Of a stretch of DNA of 64,000 bases, positions 1 to 8,374 are shown one piece after another. Source of the stretch: Roseospira goensis (GTDB lineage Bacteria; Pseudomonadota; Alphaproteobacteria; Rhodospirillales; Rhodospirillaceae). A program made the translations under genes and the position numbers. The DNA lies in the NCBI RefSeq assembly GCF_014197795.1, contig NZ_JACIGI010000016.1, positions 16,553 to 80,552 of the forward strand, in the 5' to 3' direction. The notes under the pieces are model-generated. The model worked only from the letters and a program-made list of their open reading frames with translations. It did no database searches and was not told the DNA's origin. Within the stretch, counting starts at the first letter, position 1. Every line of letters starts with the position of its first letter.

Positions 1-423
1 TTCCTCCATCATCTGCTGGCCGCCATGCTCCAGCATGAAGGCCATCATCTCCATCGGCTCCAGGCCGAACGGCTGGGCGCCGAACAGGGCGGAGGCCGGC
101 ACCTTGCCGATCTCGTAGCCGGCCCAGACGTAGCCCGAGTCCACCTTGCCCTGGGAGACGGCGTCGAACACTTCGGTGCCCTTCACCAGCTTGCCGGGCT
201 CGAACACCTGCAGGGTCATGGAGCCGCCGGACATGGTGTTGACCTGCTCGGCCACCCAGGGGGCGGTGTCGGCCAGGGCGGTCAGGGTCGAGGGGAAGCC
301 CATCGTCATCTGCCAGCGCACGCGGTCCTGGGCCTCGGCCGGTCCGGCGAGGGTGGTGGCGGCCAGCACGGCGGCGACGGCGGCGGCGCCACCCCAGCGG
401 GCGGCGGTCTTCACGGGTGTCAT
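1..423 (-). CDS. TRAP-type C4-dicarboxylate transporter solute-binding protein (DctP family), C-terminus outside window
   Basis: This is the N-terminal 141 codons of a periplasmic solute receptor of a TRAP transporter, which would hand an organic acid to membrane partners lying beyond the window edge. Residues 1-31 form a signal peptide with a charged start (KTAAR), an Ala-rich core and an AEA cleavage motif. The following segment has the DctP-family look: a short first strand (VRWQM), a GFPSTL turn, and a GKLVKGTEVFDAV stretch in the place where the family has its conserved binding-domain helix. The ATG at 423 is preceded by GGGAGG about 10 bases upstream. It points away from trpC, and 288 bp lie between them. 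The ligand cannot be read from this fragment. The family call is fairly safe; the specific substrate is not given. Confidence 0.83.
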   Translation of the reverse strand, partial: MTPVKTAARWGGAAAVAAVLAATTLAGPAEAQDRVRWQMTMGFPSTLTALADTAPWVAEQVNTMSGGSMTLQVFEPGKLVKGTEVFDAVSQGKVDSGYVWAGYEIGKVPASALFGAQPFGLEPMEMMAFMLEHGGQQMMEE

Positions 424-650
424 GATGCGGAGTCCTCCCTGATGATCGGATCGGCGCCGTAGACCGGCGCCTGATGGTGGTCCTGATGGCCCGACGAAGC
501 GGCCCGGAGGCGGTCGGGGGGCCGCGCCGTCGCCCGCGTTCGTCCGGGCTTGCTCGGTGCGGATCGGCCGACGAAGACATGGGGGGCCGCGGCGGCCCCG
601 AAAACCCCTCCGCCGGAAGGTGAATCGCGTCGCCATTTCCGATCAACGCA

Positions 651-682
651 GTCCCCTTTTCAAGCCCTTTTTTAGAGGGGAC
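651..682. other. Small inverted repeat downstream of trpC
   Basis: A perfect 7-bp inverted repeat (GTCCCCT at 651-657, AGGGGAC at 676-682) encloses an A/T-rich loop about 30 bp beyond the trpC stop. In the trpC direction the stem is not followed by a T-run, so this is at best a weak or Rho-assisted terminator, or a structure upstream of the dctP-like gene. The rest of 424-711 shows nothing else I can identify. Confidence 0.25.
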
Positions 683-711
683 GGCGCCGGGATCGGCGGA
701 CGCGCCCGGCC

Positions 712-1515
712 CTAGGCCGGCGCGGTGAGCAGCGTCCGCACGGCGGCGGCGACATCGGCCTGGCGCATGAAGGATTCGCCGATCAGGAAGCGACGCGCCC
801 CCACCGCCGCCATGCGGTCCAGGTCGGCGCGCGTCCTGAGGCCGCTCTCGCACACCAGATGGCGGTCGGCCGGCACCCCGGGCGCCAGCGCCTCGGTGGT
901 GGCGAGGTCGGTGACCAGGGTCTTCAGGTTGCGGTTGTTGATGCCGATGAGCGGGCAGGGCAGGGCGAGCGCGCGCTCCAGCTCGGCGGCATCGTGCACC
1001 TCCACCAGCGCGTCCATGCCCCACTGCGCCGCCGCCGCCGCCAGCTCGCCGGCCAGGCCGTCGTCCACGGCGGCCATGATGATCAGGATGGCGTCGGCGC
1101 CCATGGCGCGGGCCTCGGCCACCATCCAGGGGTCGACCATGAAGTCCTTGCGCAGCACCGGCAGATCGCAGGCCGCGCGGGCCGCCCTCAGATAGGCCGG
1201 ATCGCCCTGAAAGAACGGGGCATCGGTCAGCACCGACAGGCCGGCGGCGCCGCCGGCGGCATAGGCGCGCGCCAGCGCGGCGGGGTCGAAATCCGGCCGG
1301 ATCAGCCCGGCCGAGGGCGACGCTTTCTTGATCTCGCAGATCAGGCCGTACCCGCCGGCCTGGACCCGGGCGGTGAGCGCCGCCGCGAAGGGGCGCACCG
1401 GCGGGGCGGCGGCGGCGTCGGCCTCGATCGCGGTCCAGGGGCGGGCGGCCTTGCGGGCGGCCATGTCGGTGCGGGTGGTGGCGCAGATGCGCGCCAGGAC
1501 GTCGCTCGTGCTCAC
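712..1515 (-). CDS. trpC: Indole-3-glycerol phosphate synthase
   Basis: This cytoplasmic TIM-barrel enzyme closes the indole ring, converting carboxyphenylamino-deoxyribulose phosphate to indole-3-glycerol phosphate in tryptophan synthesis. At 267 aa it is full family length and monofunctional (no TrpF domain). The catalytic set is visible: E61/K63 in [10 protein letters not shown]123 in LRKDF, E172 in VEVHD, N193/N194 in GINNRNL and E223 in CESG. The start is a GTG at 1515 whose GTGA overlaps the trpD stop by four bases, which implies translational coupling. It is the last gene of trpG-trpD-trpC, and a TRAP receptor gene follows instead of moaC/moeA/lexA, which often follow trpC in alphaproteobacteria. 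Confidence 0.97.
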   Translation of the reverse strand: MSTSDVLARICATTRTDMAARKAARPWTAIEADAAAAPPVRPFAAALTARVQAGGYGLICEIKKASPSAGLIRPDFDPAALARAYAAGGAAGLSVLTDAPFFQGDPAYLRAARAACDLPVLRKDFMVDPWMVAEARAMGADAILIIMAAVDDGLAGELAAAAAQWGMDALVEVHDAAELERALALPCPLIGINNRNLKTLVTDLATTEALAPGVPADRHLVCESGLRTRADLDRMAAVGARRFLIGESFMRQADVAAAVRTLLTAPA

Positions 1516-2558
1516 CCCTCCAGGTCCTCCAAGGGCGGTTGATGGCTCACCGCGACCAGCTTGGCCAGGGTGGCGCGGGCGGCGCCGCTGTCGATGGCCT
1601 CGGCGGCGCGGACCACGCCCGCCTTCAGGTCGCTCGCCTGGCCGGCCACCACCAGCGCGGCGGCGGCGTTGATGAGCACGATGTCACGGTACGGCCCCTT
1701 GGCGCCGTCCAGCATGGCGCGGATGACGTCGGCGTTCTCCTCCGGCGTGCCGCCCTTCAGGTCCTCCGGGCGGGCGCGCGCCAGCCCGGCGTCCTCCGGC
1801 GCGATGGTGAAGGTCTCGACCGTCTTGCCGTCCCAGGCCGCCACATGGGTGATGTCGGTCGTGGTCACCTCGTCGAGGCCGTCGGCGCCGTGCACCACCC
1901 AGGCCCGCTCGGCCCCCAGGCGGGCCAGCACGTGGGCCAGCGGCTCCACCCAGGCCTGGGCGAACACCCCCATCAGCTCCAGTTTCGCCCCGGCCGGGTT
2001 GGACAGCGGGCCGAGCAGGTTGAAGATGGTGCGGGTGCCCATCTCGGTGCGCACCGGGGCGACGTGCTTCATGGCGCCGTGGTGGCGCTGGGCGAACATG
2101 AAGCCGATGCCGGCCTCGCGGATGGCCTGCTCGATCACCGCCATCGGGGCATCCAGGTTGACCCCGAGCGCGCCCAGCACGTCGGCCGAGCCCGACTTGG
2201 ACGAGGCGGCGCGGTTGCCGTGCTTGGCGACCGGCACGCCGCAGGCCGCCACCACCAGCGCGGCGCCGGTGGAGACGTTGTAGCTGCCCGAGGCGTCGCC
2301 GCCGGTGCCCACGATGTCGATGGCGCCGGTCGGGGCCTGGATCCGGGTCGCCTTGGCGCGCATGGCGCGGGCGGCGCCGGTGATTTCCGCGATGGTCTCG
2401 CCGCGCACGCGCAGCCCCATCAGCAGGGCGCCCATCTGCGCCGGGGTGGCCTCGCCGGTCATCAGGATGTCGAAGACGGCGCGGGCCTGCTCCTCGTCCA
2501 GCGCCAGCCCGTCGGCCACGCGGTTCAGCAGCGCGCGGAAGGGGGGCGTGTCGGTCAT
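1512..2558 (-). CDS. trpD: Anthranilate phosphoribosyltransferase
   Basis: It transfers phosphoribose from PRPP to anthranilate, the second committed step of tryptophan synthesis. The 348-aa protein has an N-terminal helical domain, the PRPP-binding GTGGD at residues 84-88, and the [15 protein letters not shown] anthranilate/Mg region at 112-126. All are intact. The ATG at 2558 overlaps the TGA of trpG by one base (TGATG), and its own stop overlaps the GTG of trpC, so the three genes are very probably one translationally coupled operon. It is not fused to TrpG, unlike the enterobacterial arrangement. Confidence 0.97.
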   Translation of the reverse strand: MTDTPPFRALLNRVADGLALDEEQARAVFDILMTGEATPAQMGALLMGLRVRGETIAEITGAARAMRAKATRIQAPTGAIDIVGTGGDASGSYNVSTGAALVVAACGVPVAKHGNRAASSKSGSADVLGALGVNLDAPMAVIEQAIREAGIGFMFAQRHHGAMKHVAPVRTEMGTRTIFNLLGPLSNPAGAKLELMGVFAQAWVEPLAHVLARLGAERAWVVHGADGLDEVTTTDITHVAAWDGKTVETFTIAPEDAGLARARPEDLKGGTPEENADVIRAMLDGAKGPYRDIVLINAAAALVVAGQASDLKAGVVRAAEAIDSGAARATLAKLVAVSHQPPLEDLEG

Positions 2559-3175
2559 CAGGCGGCCCTCCCGGCCAGCACCGCGTCCAGCGACCGCAGC
2601 CCGGAGACGCCGGCCAGCTCCAGGAAATTGCGCAACAGCGCATGGCCGTGCGCTGAAGCGATGCTCTCGGGGTGGAACTGCACCCCGTGCAAAGGCAGCG
2701 ACGTGTGCGACAGCCCCATGATGATCCCGTCCTCGGTCCAGGCGGTGATCTCCAGGCCGTCCGGCAGGCTGTCGCGCTCGACCACCAGCGAGTGGTAGCG
2801 GGTGGCCTCGAACGGGCTCGGCAGACCGGCGAACAGCCCGCTCCCGATGTGATGGATCTGATCGGTCTTGCCGTGCATGGGCGCCGGGGCGCGCACCACG
2901 CGCCCGCCCATGGCCTGGCCGATGGTCTGGTGCCCCAGGCAGACCCCCAGCACCGGGACGCGCCCGGCGGCGGCCCTGACCAGGTCGAGGCAGATCCCGG
3001 CCCGGTCCGGATCGCAGGGGCCGGGCGACAGCACGATCGCCTGCGGTTCGAGGGCCAGCGCCTCGTCCACCGTGATGGCGTCGTTGCGGTAGACCTCGAC
3101 CGGCGGACCCAGTTCGCCGATATAATGCCAAAGGTTGTAGGTGAAGCTGTCGTAGTTGTCGATGAGCAGCAGCAT
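2558..3175 (-). CDS. trpG: Anthranilate synthase component II, glutamine amidotransferase
   Basis: This class-I glutamine amidotransferase subunit releases ammonia from glutamine for anthranilate synthase. The start at 3175 gives [14 protein letters not shown], the classic TrpG N-terminus; an open frame extends 40 codons further upstream but has no family similarity. The 205-aa length is typical. The triad is C79 (GVCLGHQ), H168 and E170 (QFHPE). It is the first gene of trpGDC. The partner TrpE is encoded about 41 kb away at 44180-45679. The same protein may also serve as PabA in folate synthesis, as is common when only one copy exists; that is inference. Confidence 0.96.
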   Translation of the reverse strand: MLLLIDNYDSFTYNLWHYIGELGPPVEVYRNDAITVDEALALEPQAIVLSPGPCDPDRAGICLDLVRAAAGRVPVLGVCLGHQTIGQAMGGRVVRAPAPMHGKTDQIHHIGSGLFAGLPSPFEATRYHSLVVERDSLPDGLEITAWTEDGIIMGLSHTSLPLHGVQFHPESIASAHGHALLRNFLELAGVSGLRSLDAVLAGRAA

Positions 3176-3375
3176 GATCCGCCCGAACCCTCGTTCCGCC
3201 CGCAAGGCGGGCAGGATTGCAGGGGGCGCCGGGGCGGTCAAGGCCGGTGCGGGGCGTTGACGCTCGGCCCCTGGCAGCCCAGTTGATACCCACACGCAAT
3301 CTCGACGTTTTCCGAACTCAGATGCGCGGCCGGTCCCTCTGCGCCCGGCCCGACCCGCGGGACAAGGATCGCGCG

Positions 3376-5595
3376 ATGGACACCGAAACGCCCGTGCGCA
3401 CCGTCGAACTGGAGATCAGCGGCATGACCTGCGCCGCCTGCTCGGCGCGGGTGGAGAGAGTGTTGGGCAAGCGCCCCGGCGTGCGGACCGCGCGCGTCAA
3501 TCTGGCGACCGAGCGCGCCCATGTCGACGTCGTGGATGGAGCGGGCGATGCGCCCCGTCTCGACGACCTGATCGCGGCGGTGCGCAAGGCCGGCTTCGAC
3601 GCCAGCGAACACCGCCCGGAGCATGATACTGCGGCGGCGCTGGACACCGATTGGCGCGCCGACCGGCGGGGCCTGCTGGATCTGGCGGTCGGCGTGGTGT
3701 TCACCACGCCGCTGCTGGCCGAGATGATCGCCATGTGGGCCGGGCTGCCATTCCATCTGTCGCCGTGGGTCGCACTGGCCCTGGCGACGCCGGTCCAGGT
3801 CGTGGCCGGATCGCGGTTCTACGTCGGGGCCTGGAAGAGCCTGAAGGCGGGCGCCGGCAACATGGACGTGCTGGTCGCGCTGGGGACCTCGGCGGCCTAC
3901 CTGTTCAGCCTGTGGCGGGTGCTGACCGGGCAGGCCGACCAGGGGCTGTACTTCGAGGCCGCCGCCGTGGTCATCACCCTGGTGCTGGTCGGCAAATGGC
4001 TGGAGGCGCGCGCCAAGGGCTCGGCGGCCGCGGCCATCCGGGCGCTGATGACGCTGCGTCCCGCCGTGGCGCGGGTCGAACGCGCCGACGGCAGCACGGC
4101 CGAGGTGCCGTTGCGGTCGGTGGCGGTGGGGACGGTGGTGCTGGTGCGGCCCGGCGAGCGCGTGCCGGTCGACGGCACCATCGTGGACGGCGACAGCCAG
4201 CTCGACGAAAGCCTGATCACCGGGGAGAGCCTGCCGGTCGCGCGCGGCCCCGGCGACGCCGTCATCGGCGGCGCCATCAACGGCGAGGGCCTGCTGCGGG
4301 TGCGCGCCACCAGCGCCGGCGGCGAGGGCCTGCTGACCCGGGTGATCCGCCTCGTGGAGGAGGCCCAGGCCAGCAAGGCACCGGTGCAGCGGCTGGTGGA
4401 CCGGGTGGCCGCGGTGTTCGTGCCGGTCATCGTCGCCATCGCGCTGGTCACCTTCGGGGTCTGGTGGGGTCTGCTGGGCGATAGCGAAACCGCCTTCGTC
4501 GCCGCCGTCTCGGTGCTGGTGATCGCCTGCCCCTGCGCCCTGGGGCTGGCGACCCCGACCGCGATCATGGTCGGCACCGGACTGGCGGCGCGGCGCGGCG
4601 TTCTCATCAAGGACGCCGCCGCCCTGGAAGGCACCCACCGCGTCGATACCGTGGTGTTCGACAAGACCGGCACCCTGACCGAGGGCCGCCCGGCGCTGGC
4701 CGAGATCGCGGTTCTGGATCCGGCCCGGGAGGACGAGGACCGGCTGCTGGCCCTGGCCGCCGGCGCCCAGCAGGGCAGCGAGCACGTGCTGGGGCGCGCC
4801 ATCCTGGAGGCCGCCGACGCGCGGGGCGTGGCCCTGTCGCCGGTGCAGGGCTTCCAGGCGCTGCCGGGGCGCGGCCTGGCCGCGACCGTGGACGGCCGCC
4901 CCCTGCTGATCGGGTCGCGCCGCCTGATGGAGGAGCATGACCTGGTCGACGCCCACACCGATGACCGGGCGCGGGCGCTCGCCGGCGCCGGCCGCACGGT
5001 GGTGTGGGTGGCGGCCGAGGGCGGGCCGGTGCTTGGGCTGCTCGCGCTGTCCGACCCGGTGAAGGCGGGGGCGGCCGACGCCGTGGCCGCGCTGAAGGAC
5101 CGGGGCCTGACCCCGGTGCTGCTGACCGGCGACTCTCGCGCGGCGGCCGGGGCGGTGGCGGCCCGACTCGGCATCGACGACGTGCGCGCCGAGGTGCTGC
5201 CGGCCGACAAGGCCGAGGTGGTCCGAACCTTGCGCGCCGAGGGCCGGGTGGTCGCCATGGTGGGCGACGGCATCAACGATGCCCCCGCGCTGGCGGCCGC
5301 CGACGTGGGCATCGCCATGGGCTCGGGCACCGACGTGGCCATGGAGACGGCGGGGCTGACCCTGATGCGGGGCGACCCGCGCCTGCTGGTCACCGCCCTG
5401 GCGCTGTCGCGCGCCACCTACGACCGGATCCGGATCAACCTGGTGTGGGCCTTCGCCTACAACGTGGCGGCCGTGCCGGCGGCCGCGCTGGGGTACCTCT
5501 CACCGGCTATCGCGGGCGCGGCGATGGCGTTCTCGAGCGTCAGCGTGGTGACCAGCTCGCTCCTGCTGCGGCGGAGCAAGGCGGCGCGGGGGTGA
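3376..5595 (+). CDS. copA: Copper-translocating P1B-type ATPase
   Basis: This inner-membrane ATPase exports Cu(I) from the cytoplasm. The 739 residues contain one N-terminal heavy-metal domain with GMTCAAC (16-22), the actuator motif TGES (282-285), the transmembrane metal site CPC (385-387), the phosphorylated D429 in DKTGTLTEG, and the hinge GDGINDAP from residue 630. CPC plus a CxxC HMA domain is the copper/silver (P1B-1) pattern. The ATG at 3376 is chosen because upstream in-frame sequence has no family similarity. It is divergent from trpG over 200 bp. I see no clear CueR-type dyad there, and no metallochaperone or cue gene is adjacent, so its regulation is unknown. Silver export is also possible. 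Confidence 0.94.
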   Translation: MDTETPVRTVELEISGMTCAACSARVERVLGKRPGVRTARVNLATERAHVDVVDGAGDAPRLDDLIAAVRKAGFDASEHRPEHDTAAALDTDWRADRRGLLDLAVGVVFTTPLLAEMIAMWAGLPFHLSPWVALALATPVQVVAGSRFYVGAWKSLKAGAGNMDVLVALGTSAAYLFSLWRVLTGQADQGLYFEAAAVVITLVLVGKWLEARAKGSAAAAIRALMTLRPAVARVERADGSTAEVPLRSVAVGTVVLVRPGERVPVDGTIVDGDSQLDESLITGESLPVARGPGDAVIGGAINGEGLLRVRATSAGGEGLLTRVIRLVEEAQASKAPVQRLVDRVAAVFVPVIVAIALVTFGVWWGLLGDSETAFVAAVSVLVIACPCALGLATPTAIMVGTGLAARRGVLIKDAAALEGTHRVDTVVFDKTGTLTEGRPALAEIAVLDPAREDEDRLLALAAGAQQGSEHVLGRAILEAADARGVALSPVQGFQALPGRGLAATVDGRPLLIGSRRLMEEHDLVDAHTDDRARALAGAGRTVVWVAAEGGPVLGLLALSDPVKAGAADAVAALKDRGLTPVLLTGDSRAAAGAVAARLGIDDVRAEVLPADKAEVVRTLRAEGRVVAMVGDGINDAPALAAADVGIAMGSGTDVAMETAGLTLMRGDPRLLVTALALSRATYDRIRINLVWAFAYNVAAVPAAALGYLSPAIAGAAMAFSSVSVVTSSLLLRRSKAARG

Positions 5596-5689
5596 CCGCG
5601 CGGGCGGCGCGGCAGATCCCCGTTTCCCCGACGCCGGACATGGACTAGAGTGCGCCGCTTGCTTCGTGTTCCACCGTTCGCGAGCCGGC

Positions 5690-6220
5690 ATGACCGATCA
5701 TTCTTCCGCGCCGTCCGACGCCGCCCCGCGCGTCGGACTCATCATGGGCAGCCAATCCGACTGGGCCACCCTGCGCCACGCCGCCGAGACGCTCTCGGCC
5801 CTGGGGGTGCCCCACGAGGCCCGCATCGTCTCCGCCCACCGCACTCCGCAGCGCCTGTACGACTACGCCCATGCGGCGCGCGGGCGGGGCCTGAAGGCGG
5901 TGATCGCCGGGGCCGGCGGGGCCGCCCACCTGCCCGGCATGTGCGCCGCCATGACGCCGCTGCCGGTGTTCGGTGTGCCGGTGGAGAGCAAGACCCTGAA
6001 GGGCCTGGACAGCCTGCTGTCGATCGTACAGATGCCGGCCGGCGTGCCGGTGGGCACGCTCGCGATCGGCCGCGCCGGGGCGGTCAACGCGGCGCTGCTG
6101 GCGGCGGCCGTGGTGGCGCTGAGCGATGATGCCGTGGCGGCGGCGCTGGACGCCTGGCGCGCCCGCCAGACCGACGCCGTGGCCGACAGGCCCGTGGACG
6201 AGCCGGCGGGGGCCTCATGA
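5690..6220 (+). CDS. purE: N5-carboxyaminoimidazole ribonucleotide mutase
   Basis: This class I PurE converts N5-CAIR to CAIR in de novo purine synthesis. The 176-aa protein carries the family signatures MGSQSDW near the N-terminus, SAHRTP around residue 45, and the [10 protein letters not shown] phosphate loop. The ATG at 5690 is preferred over an in-frame ATG eight codons upstream because it places the first strand at the usual distance. Its TGA overlaps the purK ATG (ATGA at 6217-6220), so the two are translationally coupled. The C-terminal tail after about residue 160 is acidic/Ala-rich and probably unstructured. Confidence 0.96.
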   Translation: MTDHSSAPSDAAPRVGLIMGSQSDWATLRHAAETLSALGVPHEARIVSAHRTPQRLYDYAHAARGRGLKAVIAGAGGAAHLPGMCAAMTPLPVFGVPVESKTLKGLDSLLSIVQMPAGVPVGTLAIGRAGAVNAALLAAAVVALSDDAVAAALDAWRARQTDAVADRPVDEPAGAS

Positions 6221-7293
6221 GCGTGCTGGCTCCCGGATCGACGATCGGCATCCTCGGCGGTGGCCAGCTCGGCCGCATGACCGCGCTGGCGGCGGCGCGG
6301 CTGGGTTACGACTGTGTGATCCTGACCCCGGAGGCCGACAGTCCGGCCGCCCGCGTGGCCCGGGAGGCCATCGTCGCGCCCTACGACGATCCGGCCGCCC
6401 TGGTCGCCTTCGCCGCGGCCGTCGACGTCGTGACGCTGGAATTCGAGAACGTACCGGTGGCGGCGCTGGACCGGCTGGCCGACGCGGGCGTTCCGGTGCG
6501 GCCCGGCCGGCGGGTGCTGGAGACGGCGCAGGACCGGATTCGCGAAAAGGCGTTCTTCAACACCGTCGGCATCGGAACCGCGCCCTGGCACCCGGTCCGC
6601 GATGCCGCCGACCTGCGCCGCGCCCTGGCCGAGGTGGGGACGCCGGCGGTGTTGAAGACCGCGCGCCTCGGCTACGACGGCAAGGGCCAGGTGCGACTGG
6701 ATGCGGACAGCGATGCGGCCGCCGCCTGGGCGGCGCTGAACACGGACGCCGCCATCCTGGAAGGCTTCGTCGACTTCGCCATGGAGTGCTCGGTGATCGT
6801 CGCCCGCAGCCCGGACGGGGAGATGGCGACCTATGACGCGGTCCGCAACATCCACTCCCATCACATCCTGGACACCACCCTGGCGCCGGCGCCGCTGCCC
6901 GACGAGACCCGGGCCGCCGCCGCCGACCTGGGGCGGCGAGCGGCCGAGGCCATGGATCTGGTCGGCCTGCTGGCGGTGGAGCTGTTCGTGACCGCGGACG
7001 GTGCCCTGCTGGCGAACGAGATGGCGCCGCGCCCGCACAACTCCGGGCACTGGACCATGGACGGGGCGGTGACCGACCAGTTCGAACAGCTCGTGCGGGC
7101 GGTCTGCGGCCTGCCGCTGGGCGACCCGGCGCCGATCGGCCGGGCGGCGCGCATGAAGAACCTGCTGGGCGACGAGGCGTTCACCTGGGCCTCGATCCTG
7201 TCGGATCCGCGCGCGCGGCTGCACCTGTACGGCAAGCGCGAGGCCCGGCCGGGCCGCAAGATGGGCCACGTGACCTGGGTGGAGCCACGGTAG
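6217..7293 (+). CDS. purK: N5-carboxyaminoimidazole ribonucleotide synthetase
   Basis: This ATP-grasp enzyme makes N5-CAIR from AIR, bicarbonate and ATP, the substrate for PurE just upstream. The 358 residues start with the [11 protein letters not shown] nucleotide-fold motif. They continue through the ATP-grasp core ([15 protein letters not shown] near residue 145) and the Mg-binding [13 protein letters not shown] segment near 270, which is diagnostic for PurK. It overlaps purE by four bases and is convergent with the Crp/Fnr gene, only 27 bp away. No obvious terminator hairpin lies between them. Confidence 0.97.
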   Translation: MSVLAPGSTIGILGGGQLGRMTALAAARLGYDCVILTPEADSPAARVAREAIVAPYDDPAALVAFAAAVDVVTLEFENVPVAALDRLADAGVPVRPGRRVLETAQDRIREKAFFNTVGIGTAPWHPVRDAADLRRALAEVGTPAVLKTARLGYDGKGQVRLDADSDAAAAWAALNTDAAILEGFVDFAMECSVIVARSPDGEMATYDAVRNIHSHHILDTTLAPAPLPDETRAAAADLGRRAAEAMDLVGLLAVELFVTADGALLANEMAPRPHNSGHWTMDGAVTDQFEQLVRAVCGLPLGDPAPIGRAARMKNLLGDEAFTWASILSDPRARLHLYGKREARPGRKMGHVTWVEPR

Positions 7294-7320
7294 CGGCCGG
7301 GGATCGGCGGGGCGGTCGGG

Positions 7321-8034
7321 TCACGCCACCTTGGTGGCCAGGCCGCCGCGCAGGCCCTCGACCAGGGCCCCGAGACGGTCGCGGTCCGGGATCGTCAGCG
7401 TGCGGCCCTTGCGGATGACGAGACCGTCCTGGGCCAGGTCCAGCAGCACCCGGGCGACCGTCTCCCGGCTGGCGCCGACCCGGCTGCCCAGGTCGGCCTG
7501 GGTCGGGATGGGGTGGACGATGAAGGCCCCCGGCACCGCCTGACTGGGCTTGCACAGGGTCAGCAGTTCCTGGCTGACGCGCTGGGTGACGCTCTGGGTC
7601 GAGAAGCTCTGCAACCGCTCGTTCGAGGACCGGATCAGCGACGTCAGCCGCACCATGACCCGCCGCGCGATGTCGGGGTGCTGCGCCAGCAGGGCGCGGA
7701 AGTGGTCGTCCGGCATCGCCAGCAGCAGGCAGTCGGTCTTGGCGGTCACGGCGGCCGAGCGACGCTGCCCGTCGATGGCCGCGATCTCTCCGAAGTAGTG
7801 CCCGGGGCCCAGCTCCGCGAACGCGATCTCGCGGCCGCTGCGGGAGTAGCTGGAGACCGTGACCGTTCCCTCCAGGATGAACATGACGTCGCGCTCGACG
7901 CTGTGCAGATCGCAGATAACCTGGCGCGCCGCGAACCTGCGTCGCGCGCAGCATTGGGCGAGGCGACCTCGGGCCTCCGCGTCCAGCCCCTCCAGGAGGG
8001 CGAACGGCTCCAGCGGATCGGCATGCGTGGGCAA
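7321..8034 (-). CDS. Crp/Fnr-family transcriptional regulator
   Basis: This is a DNA-binding regulator with an N-terminal cyclic-nucleotide-binding beta barrel (about residues 10-130) and a C-terminal winged helix. The barrel has FGEIAAIDGQRRSAAV, the position where Crp binds cAMP, so a cyclic nucleotide ligand is plausible. There is no N-terminal Fnr-type cysteine cluster. The helix-turn-helix is near residues 170-205 (TQADLGSRVGASRETVARVL), where R and E positions typical of Crp-like recognition helices are kept. The start is a TTG at 8034 preceded by GGAAGGGGG about six bases away; no ATG lies near it. A palindromic repeat and a long intergenic region sit upstream. The target genes are unknown. 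Confidence 0.85.
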   Translation of the reverse strand: MPTHADPLEPFALLEGLDAEARGRLAQCCARRRFAARQVICDLHSVERDVMFILEGTVTVSSYSRSGREIAFAELGPGHYFGEIAAIDGQRRSAAVTAKTDCLLLAMPDDHFRALLAQHPDIARRVMVRLTSLIRSSNERLQSFSTQSVTQRVSQELLTLCKPSQAVPGAFIVHPIPTQADLGSRVGASRETVARVLLDLAQDGLVIRKGRTLTIPDRDRLGALVEGLRGGLATKVA

Positions 8035-8167
8035 GGCGGTCCCCCTTCCGCGTCAGCCCCGCGGCCGCAGCCACGGTCGAGTCGGCCTCAGGGTACACGG
8101 GATGGCAGGGCGGGAAAAGCACGCCTACGGTGCCGCATGGGTCCGAACACCGGCTGGGGCCGCCGGG

Positions 8168-8189
8168 GGCCCACGCGGGAGCGTGGGCC
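8168..8189. repeat. Single copy of REP-like palindrome (type A)
   Basis: This is a 22-bp palindrome with arms GGCCCACGC and GCGTGGGCC around a GGGA loop. The same core hairpin recurs in tandem modules at 24.2, 44.0 and 53.2 kb. Here it is alone, upstream of the Crp/Fnr gene. Confidence 0.7.
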
Positions 8190-8246
8190 TGAGAAGCGGG
8201 GTGACAGCCGATAGCGACAAACCGGACTCGCGGCGCTAGCGCCGAT

Positions 8247-8362
8247 CGCTCGAAATCGGAACCACCGGGGTGGGGCCGATTTCGAGCGTGAATCGGCTCT
8301 ACATTATTGATTCTAGAGCAGATTCACGCTTCAAAATGGGACCGCGGCGCGATTCCATTTTG
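8247..8362. repeat. Composite intergenic palindromic element (three hairpins)
   Basis: Three inverted repeats lie end to end. The first has 13-bp perfect arms CGCTCGAAATCGG (8247-8259) and CCGATTTCGAGCG (8276-8288). The second has 16-bp arms at 8286-8301 and 8314-8329 with one mismatch, around a TTATTGAT-containing loop. The third has 8-bp arms CAAAATGG (8332-8339) and CCATTTTG (8355-8362). The A/T-rich arms contrast with the GC-rich surroundings. It ends 12 bp beyond the stop of the metY fusion gene. It resembles dispersed intergenic repeats of alphaproteobacteria in style; I cannot assign it to a named family. It occupies the second half of the 340-bp gene-free stretch 8035-8374. Confidence 0.6.
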
Positions 8363-8374
8363 GCGCGATCTACC

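Noticed and set aside
663-682. Intrinsic terminator at the T-run near 667-672
   Set aside because: On the trpC transcript strand this is an A-run inside the loop, not a U-run after the stem.
1539-2798. Long plus-strand frame (419 codons) opposite trpD/trpG
   Set aside because: It mirrors the trp genes, is rich in Gly/His/Arg/Gln, and has no recognisable domain. Long antisense frames are expected in very GC-rich DNA.
3176-3375. CueR-type operator ahead of copA
   Set aside because: No dyad with the expected ACCTTCC...GGAAGGT-like arms is visible between trpG and copA.
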